A stretch of 51,071 nucleotides of DNA from Candidatus Hebobacterum abditum (GTDB lineage: Bacteria; Armatimonadota; Hebobacteria; Hebobacterales; Hebobacteraceae). Of the stretch, positions 1 to 9,016 are shown in pieces (the first letter of the stretch is position 1; every line of letters starts with the position of its first letter). The stretch spans positions 1 through 51,071 of the forward strand of contig JALGXW010000041.1 of the NCBI GenBank assembly GCA_029821875.1, given 5' to 3'. Both the position numbers and the translations under genes were made by a program. Below the pieces are notes generated by a model. The model worked only from the letters and a program-made list of their open reading frames with translations, ran no database searches and was not told where the DNA came from.

Positions 1-405
1 TTCTGGGTCCCCAATCCCAAGTGCCTCTGCATCCTGTGGCAGGCCGGCCACATTGCACACCGAGAGCGAACGCATATCGGCCGCTTCCTGCAGGGCGTTG
101 AGCAGGATCTGATTCCATCGCGCTATGAGGCCTTTGGGCCGGATTGGTGCTCAGTGGAAGAGATGCGGTCCTCCATAGACTCGGTGGGTGAGGTGTTCGC
201 CTGGGTGCGCGACGTCCGCAAGGAGAGCCGCGCCTACATCGCCTCCTTGAGCGATGCCGACTGGCATCAGGTTCCGGCAGGGTCGGAGTTCGGGATGACG
301 GTTGCGCAGTGGGTCTTCCTAACCACTGTCCACGCCGCCATGCATCTGGGCCGGATCCAACTGCTGCGTGCGCTGCTCGAGGACGAGCACGACAGGCCCT
401 GCTAA
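1..405 (+). CDS. DinB-like protein, 3' part only
   Basis: The frame is open from the first base of the window and ends at TAA 403-405, so the 5' end lies outside. The visible part contains WQAGHIAHRERTHIGRFL near its start and HAAMHLGRIQLLRALL near its end. These resemble the first and last metal-binding histidine helices of DinB/DUF664 four-helix-bundle proteins (family knowledge), which bind a divalent metal; some are thiol transferases or stress-induced proteins. No substrate can be named from the sequence. An internal ATG at 154 is in frame, but it would remove the first histidine helix, so it is unlikely to be the start. The family call is fairly sure; the exact function is unknown. Confidence 0.72.
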   Translation, partial: FWVPNPKCLCILWQAGHIAHRERTHIGRFLQGVEQDLIPSRYEAFGPDWCSVEEMRSSIDSVGEVFAWVRDVRKESRAYIASLSDADWHQVPAGSEFGMTVAQWVFLTTVHAAMHLGRIQLLRALLEDEHDRPC

Positions 406-945
406 GCTGAGCGTCTGACCGCCCCTGGAGCCTGCCGACGACACGGGGCATTCCATCTTCGGTCTAGGACGAGAGGCGGTTTGGGGATCAAAACGCTCCG
501 GGGGGTTCCTCAACACCCCCACAGTCACCTATTCATCTGACGCTAGGAACAGGTAACTCTTCCGTGTTCTTCCCGGCCTCCCGCCGACTTCCAAAGACGA
601 CTGCCTTAGCTGCGATCCTCACAGGGGGGAAGGGTTATGATATCTGCCACACACGGCCCACGGGTTCCTTTCGGTGTAAAGGGAAACCGTGAAGTGAGGA
701 GAGGGGGAAGCACTCGGAGGGAATCGACACAGTCACCCGCTTATAGGATGCCCCACCGTCCCCGGCTTCGCTGCGCGTGAGGTTATGTCGGATTCATCGC
801 TGTCCGCGCCTCCGCGGTGCGACGGCCGGGCAGGTGGCGGGCCCGCCCTATCGCTGGCGATTCCCGTCGGCCAGGTAGCTGGCCGTTGCCGGTTCTGAAC
901 AGGGAACTGGAGGATTCAGTATGGTGTCCCCGGAATTGCCCCCGA
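406..945. other. Intergenic region without a supported gene
   Basis: I see no coding frame with a ribosome-binding site and no RNA gene. An imperfect inverted repeat (GGTTCCTTT / AAAGGGAAACC) lies near 664-690. Seventeen bases, GCCACACACGGCCCACG at 648-664, recur exactly at 18428-18444, at the broken edge of an SLH remnant. The sequence around 834-862 shares the core CCGCCCTATCGCTGG with 2132-2146. Confidence 0.5.
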
Positions 946-1377
946 TCATTCTTCCCGCTGTGCACGACCGAGGGTCCTCCGCTCCCAGGCGCTATAGATG
1001 CCACCGAGAATGACGATGATCACTGAGAGGCCTACGGTGGCAGACACGACCGACAGAACAACAGCGGTGAGCGTCGGCACCATGCCAAACCGCGCCAACA
1101 TCACCGTGGTCCCGACCACGACGAGTGGTATGATCGGCCACATCTTCCACCATTTCCCACCGAACGGTGCCACGCCGCTCGCCGTCATCCCGATGGCGGC
1201 GTATAGCATCGTCGCCATCCAGATCAACCCGATGTCAAGGTATTGCCGGGGATCCTGTTTCAGGACCAGGCTGCGCGCTAGCAGGTCTATGCTCAGCGCG
1301 ATGCTCAGTATCGCCATGCCGCGCGCTTGCCACTGCTGCTGTGTGGCAATGGTGCGTTCATCAACAGCTTTGCTCAT
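946..1377 (-). CDS. Small integral membrane protein paired with an XRE regulator
   Basis: The frame encodes 143 residues beginning MSKAVDERTIATQQQW, with about four hydrophobic helices, the last being a long valine/isoleucine-rich one followed by a basic tail (WERRTLGRAQREE). I chose the ATG at 1377 because it overlaps the TGA of the upstream regulator gene (ATGA), a typical sign of translational coupling. An earlier in-frame start at 1443 would lie inside the regulator gene. Small XRE regulators are often paired with membrane proteins of this size in bacteria (family knowledge). The function is unknown; it could be sensed by, or regulated with, its partner. I do not recognise a named family. 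Confidence 0.75.
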   Translation of the reverse strand: MSKAVDERTIATQQQWQARGMAILSIALSIDLLARSLVLKQDPRQYLDIGLIWMATMLYAAIGMTASGVAPFGGKWWKMWPIIPLVVVGTTVMLARFGMVPTLTAVVLSVVSATVGLSVIIVILGGIYSAWERRTLGRAQREE

Positions 1378-1595
1378 GTGACTTCCTCCGCCCAGAAGAG
1401 ATCGGTCAGTGATTTGTGTAACGCCCGCGCTAGGCGCAGGCATAGGATGATCGTCGGGTTATAGCGTTCCGCCTCGATCAACCCGATGGTCTGCCGGGTC
1501 GCCCCGATCAGATTCGCCAGTTCCTGCTGCGTATACCCGCGTTCCACCCGCGCCAGCTTGACTCGATTGCGAACGCGCAGCTCTGCCTTCTTCAT
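1374..1595 (-). CDS. XRE-family HTH transcriptional regulator (YgzD-like)
   Basis: This 73-residue protein is almost entirely one helix-turn-helix domain. Residues 10-64 carry YTQQELANLIGATRQTIGLI, the recognition-helix signature of the Cro/CI-XRE class, followed by AERYNPTIILCLRLARAL and a short tail ending LFWAEEVT. The length and sequence match compact YgzD/YozG-like regulators. It is the first gene of a two-gene leftward operon: its stop overlaps the start of the membrane-protein gene by four bases. A near-consensus sigma-70-type promoter lies 35-63 bases upstream. It probably controls its own operon (inference); the ligand is unknown. Confidence 0.88.
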   Translation of the reverse strand: MKKAELRVRNRVKLARVERGYTQQELANLIGATRQTIGLIEAERYNPTIILCLRLARALHKSLTDLFWAEEVT

Positions 1596-1629
1596 GCCGA
1601 AGCTCCAGTCCCCAAGGTGCTACGCCATG

Positions 1630-1658
1630 AGTGTAATATATAGTTTGCATTATGTCAA
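1630..1658 (-). promoter_or_regulatory. Sigma-70-type promoter for the XRE operon
   Basis: Read on the minus strand, a perfect TTGACA (1658-1653) is followed after exactly 17 bases by TACACT (1635-1630), which matches the -10 consensus at 4 of 6 positions. It sits in an AT-rich island in otherwise GC-rich DNA, upstream of the regulator gene starting at 1595. The spacer contains AT-rich TATATA tracts that could form an operator for the regulator. Confidence 0.65.
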
Positions 1659-2137
1659 GTATATATGGCTAGAAGTAAGATATATTTTGCGGTGCCCATG
1701 CCTCACTGGATGCCGGACAGAGGTCCGCGCTGCTGCTAGATGGCAATGGGACAGCGCTGACAGCCCTGTGGGTCTGCCTGCGAATCTCTGACATTCTGGC
1801 ATGGGAAACCTCCGGGAAACGCTTCCAGGCGGCCTTCCTCCAGATCTCTCACAGGCCGGCTTCACGGGCGGTTGACAGCGACACATGCGTGCGGGGAGTA
1901 CGGGGGCTGCCCCTGGACTGGCGTACAGGCTGTCAGGAGTCAGAAGCTACAGCTGCCAGAGGTCAGACCTATGGTGGATCGGCTTGCCGTCAGTGTGAAT
2001 CGTGCGCGTTCGTGAGACAAATCGAGGGGTGAGTTAAGCAACACTTCAGGTGTTCCCATCCCGGTTGTCTCTGCCTTCCTCATGGTCCTGCAGTGGTACT
2101 CTCGCCGTGCCACCGCCAAGCACGTGGCAGGGCCGCC
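1659..2137. other. Intergenic region without a supported gene
   Basis: Beyond the AT-rich operator-like tract up to about 1695 (repeated TATATA), I see no convincing gene. Open frames here lack ribosome-binding sites and codon bias. The right end abuts the stop of the agarase-like gene. Confidence 0.5.
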
Positions 2138-4126
2138 CTATCGCTGGTGATCCCGAGCTCGATAGATGTCGTACCCCACCTCCCTGCAGGCCGCGATCGT
2201 CTCGGGATACGGGGTACCGCAGATATCTACGAGCCCGATCTGGGCGTTCTCTCCGTCGCCCCTGCCTGTGGCGGCCTCATCGCCGAATGCGAACCAGTGT
2301 GCCCCGACGATGGCGGGGTTCTGAAGCGCGCTGCGGACGTAACCCTTGTAGGCCTGGCCGCGCTCGGCCTGATCCGCCACGGGGACCACGCCGTACCAGA
2401 ACATCCCGCGGTCGAGCGCGCCGAAGTGGAACTCGCCGATGATGACGGGCACATCGATTCCCTCGGGAAGGCGGAAGCCGGCGACGCGGTGCTTGTACTG
2501 ATTGTAGGAGACGATGTCACAGTACTCGGCGGCGACCCGCTCCGCGATCTCCTCCCGCCCGGCCGTGTTGAACCGGCAGCCTAGATAGAGGTTGTCGGGG
2601 GCGATGTCATGGACTGCCTGCTTGCAGATGCGGAAGTACTCCTCGTGGTGCTTGCGGGCGAATCCCTCGAGGTCGTCGCGTGACTTCACCCAAGTCGGTG
2701 ATCCCCAGCGGAACCCCTCGCGGGTTGCGAGAAGCGCCTCCCATGATGCATACGATGTCTCCCACGACGCGTTGAGGCGTTCGATCGTCCCGTATCTGAC
2801 TCTCAGCGCTTCGACCAGCTTCGTCTTCGCCGGCTGCTCGGCCGGCGATTCGAGAGCGACATTGGCCGCCCACCACCAGGGCACCTCGTTGTCGACGAAG
2901 TACCCAATGCACCACGGGTCACCGGCCGACTTCCCCCTTTCCGCCTCCAACCGTTCCCGCAGGTTGCGCTCGAACTCCGGGTGGTACGGGTCAGGTACTC
3001 CGTACCCCCATGGACCCACCTCGGCCTCATCCCTCTTGCCCTGGATGACCGGGCGTGGGTAGTGAACCGCCACCGTGTATGGCGTCCGCCGGAGTAGGCA
3101 GAGCTCCGGATCCGACCAGTTCCCGATGGTGTTTGCTCCCCAGCTCCGCAGCCGTGTGTGCGCCTGCTCGCGGAAGCGTGCCATCCAATCCTCGCCGAGC
3201 TTCCGAACCAGGTTCCGCTCGGCGAGGGCCCCGCCGGCCGAAGGCTCCTCGAAGAAGCGCTCTCGTCCCTCGGTCCGGGTCCGTCCGACGACGCCGACGC
3301 AATCGACTCCATGGGACCAGAAGAGCCGGCCCTTCGGGTCCACCAGCCACCACTTGCCATCGCGTTTCTCAGGCCGGAAGAACCCCGATGCCTCCAGCCG
3401 CGGCCCCTCGGCCCATCCGCCATACTGGTTCCAGCCCCCAGGTCCGGGATGGCGGGCCAGGTCCTCGGCCTCCTCCGCGTGTCGTGCCTGGAGGTCCTCC
3501 TCCGAATGCGTCTTGCTCGGCCACTCCTTGTGGCGGTACTGACCGAACCTGTCGATGAAGGGATAGAAGCGTTTCTCGTCTCTGACGAAATCCTCGCTCG
3601 CGCCGAACAGCTCGCCGCGTGCGCGGACATTGCTGATCTCAAAGGTGTAGTCGCGCCGCGGCTGCCAAAGCGCTAGGTGTATCGACACGATCGCGGTTGG
3701 GTCGACGTTCGGGTGTGCCCAGCCTCCCTGCCCTGTTGGGAAGCCGAGCGGATTGCAGAACATCCCGGGCAGCGCCTCGGCCGTCCAGGCCGGCGCGATC
3801 GGCCCGATGGTGAGGTGGACGGGATAGGTCTCGCCGGGCGCGATGTCGATACCGTAGTTGCGCGGCCTCTTGCCTGTCGAATCCGCCACCTGGCAGACCA
3901 GGCTGAGCGCCTCGTCGGACAGGTTCTTCACGTCCAGCGAGATGAACGTGTACTTCGACAGATCCCACTCCCCCGAGGGGGCCCTGAGTGTGACGCCGCA
4001 GTAGTCCGCCTCGCGGCCGGTCCGAACGCGCAGCGCCGGGCGGCCATCGGTCGTCGCCGCCGCCACCTCCGCGTCGTCGGCGTCAACGGAATCCGCACTC
4101 AGACACTCATCCAGGTTCACTGCCAT
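2138..4126 (-). CDS. Agarase-like glycoside hydrolase (GH42/GH50-like TIM barrel)
   Basis: The 662-residue protein has an N-terminal beta-sandwich-like region (about 1-170, including EWDLSKYTFISLDVKN) and a catalytic barrel from about 240. The start of the barrel, DGKWWLVDPKGRLFWSHGVD, is typical of beta-agarase-type enzymes. IGYFVDNEVPWWW places the candidate acid/base at Glu414 after Asn; VPVIIGEFHFGA gives a candidate nucleophile near Glu565. The family hydrolyses beta-linked galactans such as agarose, but the true substrate here is not determined. There is no signal peptide, which is odd for an agarase and points to a cytoplasmic enzyme acting on imported oligosaccharides. The start is supported by GGGAGA seven bases upstream. 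It is divergent from the GH5-like gene at 4405. Confidence 0.8.
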   Translation of the reverse strand: MAVNLDECLSADSVDADDAEVAAATTDGRPALRVRTGREADYCGVTLRAPSGEWDLSKYTFISLDVKNLSDEALSLVCQVADSTGKRPRNYGIDIAPGETYPVHLTIGPIAPAWTAEALPGMFCNPLGFPTGQGGWAHPNVDPTAIVSIHLALWQPRRDYTFEISNVRARGELFGASEDFVRDEKRFYPFIDRFGQYRHKEWPSKTHSEEDLQARHAEEAEDLARHPGPGGWNQYGGWAEGPRLEASGFFRPEKRDGKWWLVDPKGRLFWSHGVDCVGVVGRTRTEGRERFFEEPSAGGALAERNLVRKLGEDWMARFREQAHTRLRSWGANTIGNWSDPELCLLRRTPYTVAVHYPRPVIQGKRDEAEVGPWGYGVPDPYHPEFERNLRERLEAERGKSAGDPWCIGYFVDNEVPWWWAANVALESPAEQPAKTKLVEALRVRYGTIERLNASWETSYASWEALLATREGFRWGSPTWVKSRDDLEGFARKHHEEYFRICKQAVHDIAPDNLYLGCRFNTAGREEIAERVAAEYCDIVSYNQYKHRVAGFRLPEGIDVPVIIGEFHFGALDRGMFWYGVVPVADQAERGQAYKGYVRSALQNPAIVGAHWFAFGDEAATGRGDGENAQIGLVDICGTPYPETIAACREVGYDIYRARDHQR

Positions 4127-4404
4127 CTTCTCATCTCCCAGCCTTGCGGAGTTCGCTGCATCGGGGCGGGCCTCCTGGGTGGCGTCGGCCGAGGATTGGC
4201 TGCGGCCGAGGAGACCAGTGCAGCGCCCCGCGCGGCTCCGGGCGACCGTGTTGGGGCGGGAGGCGGAACCGCAATGAGCAAGCAGGTGTTCCTCGGCCCC
4301 ACCGCCGTCTGGCCCAGCCCACTGCCAGCGGAGGAGTTTCCGGACAGCACAGGCGAGTGACAGGCACAGCAGGCTCGGCGCGTGCGCATCTGGAAGACCG
4401 TGGT

Positions 4405-6195
4405 GTGTCCGGGCTGAGGAACCACGGCAACCTCACACGGCGAGAGTTTCTGCGGAGTGCCGTGGCCGGCGTGGCCGCAGGCGCCACGTGGTCGGCGTCC
4501 GGTGTCGGGCACGCGTCGACGAACAGAGCGAGGAGTCAGACGATGGAGAAGCAGCAGGCCGATTCTGGGGCGAGCATTCCGCGGTACGGAAGGTGGCATG
4601 GCGAGTTCGACCTGCAGACCCAGGTCGACCGCGTGTTCCTCACCGGCCCCGATGGAGCGGAGCAGAGCCGGCCGACGTTCCTGCACCAGCCGGCCGCGCT
4701 GACCTACGACGACCACGGGTACGAGTCCGTGGCGCCACACGGTGCGCCCGTGCTGGCCGCACGCTTCACGCCCGCCGAAGCCGGCCACTATCGGTATCGT
4801 GCGATGGCGGCGACTGAGGTGGTCGCCGAGGGCGGCTTCCAATGCGAGTCCTCCGAACACCCCGGCTATGTGCAGCTCAGCTCGCGCGACCCGCGCTACT
4901 TCGCGTTCACCAACGGCGACTCCTACTGCGCCATCGGTCTCAACCTGTGCTGCCCCAGCGGCTGGGGGAAAAGGGCGCTGGGGGCCGCCGAGTACCGGCG
5001 CTGGTTCCGTCAGCTGTCGGAGGCCGGGGGCAACTTCGCTCGCCTCTGGGTGTCTCTGCCCTACTTCAACGCCCAGGGCCAGGTGGCGGGCGAGGTGGAC
5101 CCGGCCGTCTTCGCCCGGCTCGACGCGGTGGCCGAGCTGGCCCGCCGCTACCGCATTCGCCTCAAGCTCTGCCTCGAGAACTTCCGCGCCTTCGACCCCG
5201 CGCTGGCCTCGCAGACGACGGTGCTCGAGCACCCCGACGACGGGCGCAGTCCAGCGAACATGGACGAGTGGTTCCAGAGCGACGTTTGGCAGACGCTCTG
5301 GTGGAAGCGCGTCGACGCCTACCTCGCTCGCTATGGTGACGACCCGACGGTGATGGCCTGGGAGCTGTGGAACGAGATCAACTGCTGCGTGACGAGCGAC
5401 TGGTCGGTGCAGCGCGAATGGACGCGGCGGGTGCTGCCGATGGTGAAGGAGAAGAGCCCGCGCAACCTGGTCACCAACTCCATCGGCAGCTTCGACATGG
5501 AGCGCTACCAGTCGTGGTACGACGACTTCAAGATGGACGAGATGGAGTTCCAGCAGGTGCACCGCTACCTCGACCAGGGCGCGCCGTGGGCCATCTGCCA
5601 CTACGACGGGGCGGCTTTCTCCAAAGACGCGGTGGAGCGGGCGCGCCGGCCGGATCGCCCCGTGCTATTGGCCGAGACAGGTGCGGTCGATGACGGGCAC
5701 TCGGGTCCCTTCCGCTACTACCAGTCGGATCACCGCGGGATCATCTTCCACGATACCACCTACCCCGCGTTCTTCGCCGGCGCCGCGGGCACGGGCCACA
5801 TCTGGCACTGGGACGAGTACGTGGACTCCAAGAACCTGTGGGGAGCCTACCGGCCCTTCGCCGATCTGGTGGCCGGGGTGAAGCTCGATCAGGAGCAGTT
5901 CCAGCCGCTCGACCTCTCCACCGACACGCTCTGGATCTTCGCTCTGCTCGGGAAGAAGCACCTGCTCCTCTGGGCGCGCAACCGCGCCGACTCCTGGTAC
6001 CGGGTGCTGCGCGATGACGCCGAGCCTGAGACGCTGCCCGCTCAGCGCGTTGACCTGACGGCGCTGGCCGTGCGGGCCGGCGAGGTCACGACCATCTGGC
6101 CGTGGGGCGAGGACAGCGGTCGGGCGTCGCTCAAGGCCGGGGTGCTTGCGCTGCCGCCGTTCCGGCATGGGTTGCTCGTGAAAGTGAGCCGTTAG
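4405..6195 (+). CDS. Tat-exported GH5-like hydrolase with DUF5060-type N-terminal domain
   Basis: From the GTG at 4405 the protein has 596 residues and begins with a Tat-type signal: NLTRREFLRSAVAGVAAGA places the twin arginine at residues 12-13. A beta-sandwich domain (about 58-150, DUF5060-like, beginning RYGRWHGEFDL) precedes a TIM barrel. MAWELWNEIN contains the candidate acid/base Glu324 and VLLAETGAV the candidate nucleophile Glu424. The family includes enzymes acting on plant and algal polysaccharides. An ATG at 4543 has a much better ribosome-binding site (GAGGAG, eight bases upstream) and would give a cytoplasmic form. I prefer 4405 because the twin-arginine signal would not be conserved by chance. 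The divergent neighbour is another glycoside hydrolase. Confidence 0.78.
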   Translation: MSGLRNHGNLTRREFLRSAVAGVAAGATWSASGVGHASTNRARSQTMEKQQADSGASIPRYGRWHGEFDLQTQVDRVFLTGPDGAEQSRPTFLHQPAALTYDDHGYESVAPHGAPVLAARFTPAEAGHYRYRAMAATEVVAEGGFQCESSEHPGYVQLSSRDPRYFAFTNGDSYCAIGLNLCCPSGWGKRALGAAEYRRWFRQLSEAGGNFARLWVSLPYFNAQGQVAGEVDPAVFARLDAVAELARRYRIRLKLCLENFRAFDPALASQTTVLEHPDDGRSPANMDEWFQSDVWQTLWWKRVDAYLARYGDDPTVMAWELWNEINCCVTSDWSVQREWTRRVLPMVKEKSPRNLVTNSIGSFDMERYQSWYDDFKMDEMEFQQVHRYLDQGAPWAICHYDGAAFSKDAVERARRPDRPVLLAETGAVDDGHSGPFRYYQSDHRGIIFHDTTYPAFFAGAAGTGHIWHWDEYVDSKNLWGAYRPFADLVAGVKLDQEQFQPLDLSTDTLWIFALLGKKHLLLWARNRADSWYRVLRDDAEPETLPAQRVDLTALAVRAGEVTTIWPWGEDSGRASLKAGVLALPPFRHGLLVKVSR

Positions 6196-6341
6196 CGACT
6201 GGCACCGCGCCTGCTATTCGAGAAGCTGTGTGCGCGGCACTGAGGGGAAGATGCCCGTCCGTTCTGCAGGCTGACCGCCGAGAGCAGCTTTGGGGCGGTC
6301 CCACGCCTGTCTGACCGCCAGATGTGGTTCTACATTCGCCA

Positions 6342-7469
6342 TCACGAAGCTGCGGCCAGCGCCTTCTCAATCTCCTGTATGGCCTGTGACTCGAGCACGG
6401 CCACCTGCTCGGCGAGCCCCGCGAGCGTCTCCCGTGCTGCCGCCGAAGTCATGGCCTCTCCGCTTGTGTCGGCCTTGCCGAGGGCTGCCAGGACCTCCTC
6501 GTACTGGGCCGCCGCGCTCTTCAGGTGTGCCGCCACCTCCTCTGGATGCCTGTCGGCCATCGCCTTCAGGTACTTGACCGCGCTGCCACGGTTGAGCAAC
6601 AAGTGCCGAACCATGTTCGAGTGCCATCGCGCCTGCCCCAGATGTTCAGTATCGCGCAGGCACTTGGTCCACGCGGAGAAGGTCTTGAGGCCCGTGCGCC
6701 ACTGCTTCCCGACTGCCTCCTGGTCGCGCAGGGGAGAGGCCCATCGTGCGGCTGCGTCGGCCTCCGATGCCCCGAGGACCTGATCGCGGTGAAGGGCGAC
6801 GGCGTATCTGAGCGCGGCGAGATCGGCTTGTTTCCGGTCCATCGTATCGGCGGATTCCCCCAAGACAAGTAGCGCCCAGGGCTGTTGGGGGATGCGTATC
6901 AGTTTCTTCGCCTCCACCAGCGTGCAGTTGCCGAGAAGGGCCGGTTCCCCTTGGTCGTAGCCGCTGACAACAAACCAACATTCGGCCCTGACAAGGCACG
7001 GTCGTCCTTGGGCAATCGAGTGCTCGACCAACGGCGCGAAGCGCTGCGCGTAGTGTGCCGCTGAGTCTGCCTTGTACGAGTCGCCATCGGGCGGAACGTA
7101 GTCCAGACGTCGCCCGACCGTCTGCTCCAGGAAGTTGAGCCGGACATTCATGCCAAAGGGATCCAGAGGCCACCACCCGACATCGACCGCGCCATCGTGG
7201 AGGTTGATGCTGTCCTCCTCCCCTTGGGCGATGAACGCGATCCCCGAATCGCCCATGATCGTGTCGTAGTCCACGGAGTGCCCGAGGTAATCCAGGGCGA
7301 TCTGCAGTCCAGAAGCATAGCCGCTCACCCACCCCGAGCCGACGGGGATCCAATCCAGTTTCGCCTCGGTGGGATAGGTTTTGTCAGGTACGTCTTCCGC
7401 GTGGATGAGAGCAGCCGATAGCATGACGGCCAGCACGCAGAGACACATTGAGAGAACCAGCCTTCTCAT
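6342..7469 (-). CDS. Secreted protein with peptidase-C39/BtrH-like fold
   Basis: The 375-residue protein begins with a Sec signal peptide (MRRLVLSMCLCVLAVML, cleavage after IHA). Its central part has DYDTIMGDSGIAFIAQGEE and SIAQGRPCLVRAECWFVVSG, which resemble the papain-like C39/BtrH_N fold (G.SG.AF, then GRPC... and a GYD strand). The C-terminal third is a helical region rich in Ala and Glu (EYEEVL/ALGKAD type). The usual catalytic Cys near the N terminus is not visible, so proteolysis is doubtful. A clear paralogue lies at 31982-33031. AGGAG lies seven bases before the start. Function is unknown; an exported ligand-binding or degenerate peptidase role is possible. Confidence 0.7.
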   Translation of the reverse strand: MRRLVLSMCLCVLAVMLSAALIHAEDVPDKTYPTEAKLDWIPVGSGWVSGYASGLQIALDYLGHSVDYDTIMGDSGIAFIAQGEEDSINLHDGAVDVGWWPLDPFGMNVRLNFLEQTVGRRLDYVPPDGDSYKADSAAHYAQRFAPLVEHSIAQGRPCLVRAECWFVVSGYDQGEPALLGNCTLVEAKKLIRIPQQPWALLVLGESADTMDRKQADLAALRYAVALHRDQVLGASEADAAARWASPLRDQEAVGKQWRTGLKTFSAWTKCLRDTEHLGQARWHSNMVRHLLLNRGSAVKYLKAMADRHPEEVAAHLKSAAAQYEEVLAALGKADTSGEAMTSAAARETLAGLAEQVAVLESQAIQEIEKALAAAS

Positions 7470-7534
7470 TCCCTTCTCCTATAGAACTGAAAGCTCAGCG
7501 GCGCGGCACAAGCGCTCCGGGCGCACATGCCGCC

Positions 7535-8233
7535 TCAACGAAGGACAGGCCATCTGCCTACGGTCAACTCGTATTGATGGTAGTCCTGGAGGTTGGCACC
7601 GGACTTAACCTCTTCCTCGACAATGAGCCCGGTTGTGGCGTCCCTCGTCACGAGAGACTCGAACACCTTCTCACCGCTCTCGCCATAGCCAATCTCAGTA
7701 TGGGTGAAGGTGCCATCTCCCTGCTTCCCGATGTTATTGGTCTCTGCGACCAGGACATTGGTGGTTAAGTCTATCGTCGTGGACCTGGGAATCCCGCCAA
7801 ACCCGTGCTCATAGTCCGTCTGCCAGGTTCCATCAACGATTTCTCTGACGGTCTCTCCCAGTCCCATCTCTATGACGATCTGCTTCGTGAACTCCCGCTC
7901 GCCGTAGTAGGTGGCCTCCAGCACAGTCTCCCCCTGCCCCATTGGACTGGTGCGTGCTGCCTCCATGATGACCTCACCATAGCTCTCCACGGTGCAGCCG
8001 TCGAGGACCTTGGCATACCCCAAGTCAGCATGCGAGTAGTTCACTGTGACCTCACCGCTGGGGTAGAACTCCCTGTACGCCTGCACTTGAGCGGTCTGCT
8101 GTGTTGCACACCCAGCAAGGACCACAGCCACAAGTAACCCGATGAGCCATCCTCCCGTGAGTTTCCCCAGGTGCTGTGGTCCACATGAGAGGCGAGAGGG
8201 ATGGTCTCTCCGGCTAGGGTCGGCTTGATTCAT
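7535..8233 (-). CDS. Lipoprotein of unknown function
   Basis: I start this at the ATG at 8233 (MNQADPSRRDHPS), giving 232 residues. A hydrophobic stretch WLIGLLVAVVLAGC with lipobox LAGC at about residue 42 marks it as a lipoprotein, with an unusually long n-region before the hydrophobic core. The mature part is rich in beta-strand-like sequence: FYPSGEVTVNYSHADLGY, then a second half with VREIVDGTWQTDYEHGF. The lines TVLEATYYGEREFTKQIVIE and ESGEKVFESLVTRDATTGL look like repeated antiparallel strands, as in LolA-like or MORN-like folds. No family is recognised. It is encoded 65 bases downstream of the C39-like gene on the same strand, so the two may be co-transcribed. Confidence 0.68.
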   Translation of the reverse strand: MNQADPSRRDHPSRLSCGPQHLGKLTGGWLIGLLVAVVLAGCATQQTAQVQAYREFYPSGEVTVNYSHADLGYAKVLDGCTVESYGEVIMEAARTSPMGQGETVLEATYYGEREFTKQIVIEMGLGETVREIVDGTWQTDYEHGFGGIPRSTTIDLTTNVLVAETNNIGKQGDGTFTHTEIGYGESGEKVFESLVTRDATTGLIVEEEVKSGANLQDYHQYELTVGRWPVLR

Positions 8234-8686
8234 CTCTGTCGGTCCTCTTCTGCCTAAGCCTGGAATACCCGCGTCTCCCCTTCCTGGTGGAGAGGAACCT
8301 CGATGCCTTCCTCGGAGCTCTGCCAAACCCGGCAGGCCTGACATATCGTCTCCCTTTTCTGGTCTTCCGGCGCATGTTGCCTCTTCACTACAGCTTGCTT
8401 CCAAGAGACTCCTTCAGCCGCGGATCGTCAGCGTGGGGCCGCGATTCGGCAGGCGCCCCAGGCATAGTGTGGGGAACCCGAGTGGCGGCGTTGGGGTCGG
8501 AGTCAACGTCAGCAGAGTGGTTCGCGCGCTGCTTCTGCGAGTGCGCTGGAGGGAGGCCGGCGAGAGCCAAAGACAGCTTCGCCGTGCTGGCCGGCCTCTC
8601 TTGGGGCCGGTCCGTCGCCGCCCATATGGAAAGCCGCGGGCACGCCAACGTGTGCCCGCGGCGTCGGTGCTGAGGATGAGAGCGCG
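8234..8686. other. Intergenic region with a hairpin near its right end
   Basis: Frames in this stretch have no ribosome-binding site and no recognisable protein signature. The notable structure is the terminator-like hairpin at 8633-8662 described separately. Confidence 0.5.
8633..8662 (-). terminator. Terminator-like hairpin after the 8687-9016 gene
   Basis: An 11-base perfect stem, GCCGCGGGCAC at 8633-8643 and GTGCCCGCGGC at 8652-8662, encloses an 8-base loop. On the minus strand it follows the stop codon of the small membrane-protein gene by 24 bases and is followed by CTTTCC. The T tract is short, so termination strength is uncertain. Confidence 0.55.
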
Positions 8687-9016
8687 CTACTCGGGCTGCC
8701 CTGCCTCGCCTGCCTCCCCGCGCTTCTCCCTTCTCTCTTGCGCCTCTGTCCTGCGCTCCATCATACGCTTCTGCTGCTCGGGCGTCAGCTGTCTCGCCTC
8801 CGCAGGCTCCGGCTGCCGAGAGCCGGCCACCGTCGAGGCGTCGATGACCTCGCCCGGAGCCTCCTCGCCAGTGAGTATCTCGCCGCCTACCGTCCCCATG
8901 ATCTGCTTGCCCTCGCCCAACCCCTTTGTGTACTGGTAGTTGACTATCAGCACCACTAGCACGACTACCAGCAGGATGATGATGATCCCCAGAAGCGTCG
9001 GCACGGACTTGCTCAT
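8687..9016 (-). CDS. Small single-pass membrane protein
   Basis: The 109-residue protein starts MSKSVPTLLGI and has one strongly hydrophobic helix (about residues 8-26, IIIILLVVVLVVLIV). The remainder is a charged tail: an acidic Pro/Gly-rich middle part (about 45-75) and a basic/acidic C-terminal helix, QKRMMERRTEAQERREKRGE. The helix probably anchors the protein in the inner membrane with a cytoplasmic or periplasmic tail. The start has GGGGGA six bases upstream. No family is recognised. A hairpin follows the stop, so it is likely a single-gene transcript. Confidence 0.75.
   Translation of the reverse strand: MSKSVPTLLGIIIILLVVVLVVLIVNYQYTKGLGEGKQIMGTVGGEILTGEEAPGEVIDASTVAGSRQPEPAEARQLTPEQQKRMMERRTEAQERREKRGEAGEAGQPE

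Noticed and set aside
1650-1886. Short open frame in the intergenic region after the XRE operon promoter
   Set aside because: No ribosome-binding site and no recognisable composition; the region is AT-rich operator-like DNA at one end.
4117-5601. Long open frame on the minus strand opposite the GH5-like gene
   Set aside because: It has Ala/Arg/His/Val-rich low-complexity composition and no ribosome-binding site; the plus-strand frame has domain motifs. It is a shadow caused by high GC content.
8388-8648. 86-residue frame between the lipoprotein and small membrane-protein genes
   Set aside because: No ribosome-binding site and overlaps a terminator-like hairpin.
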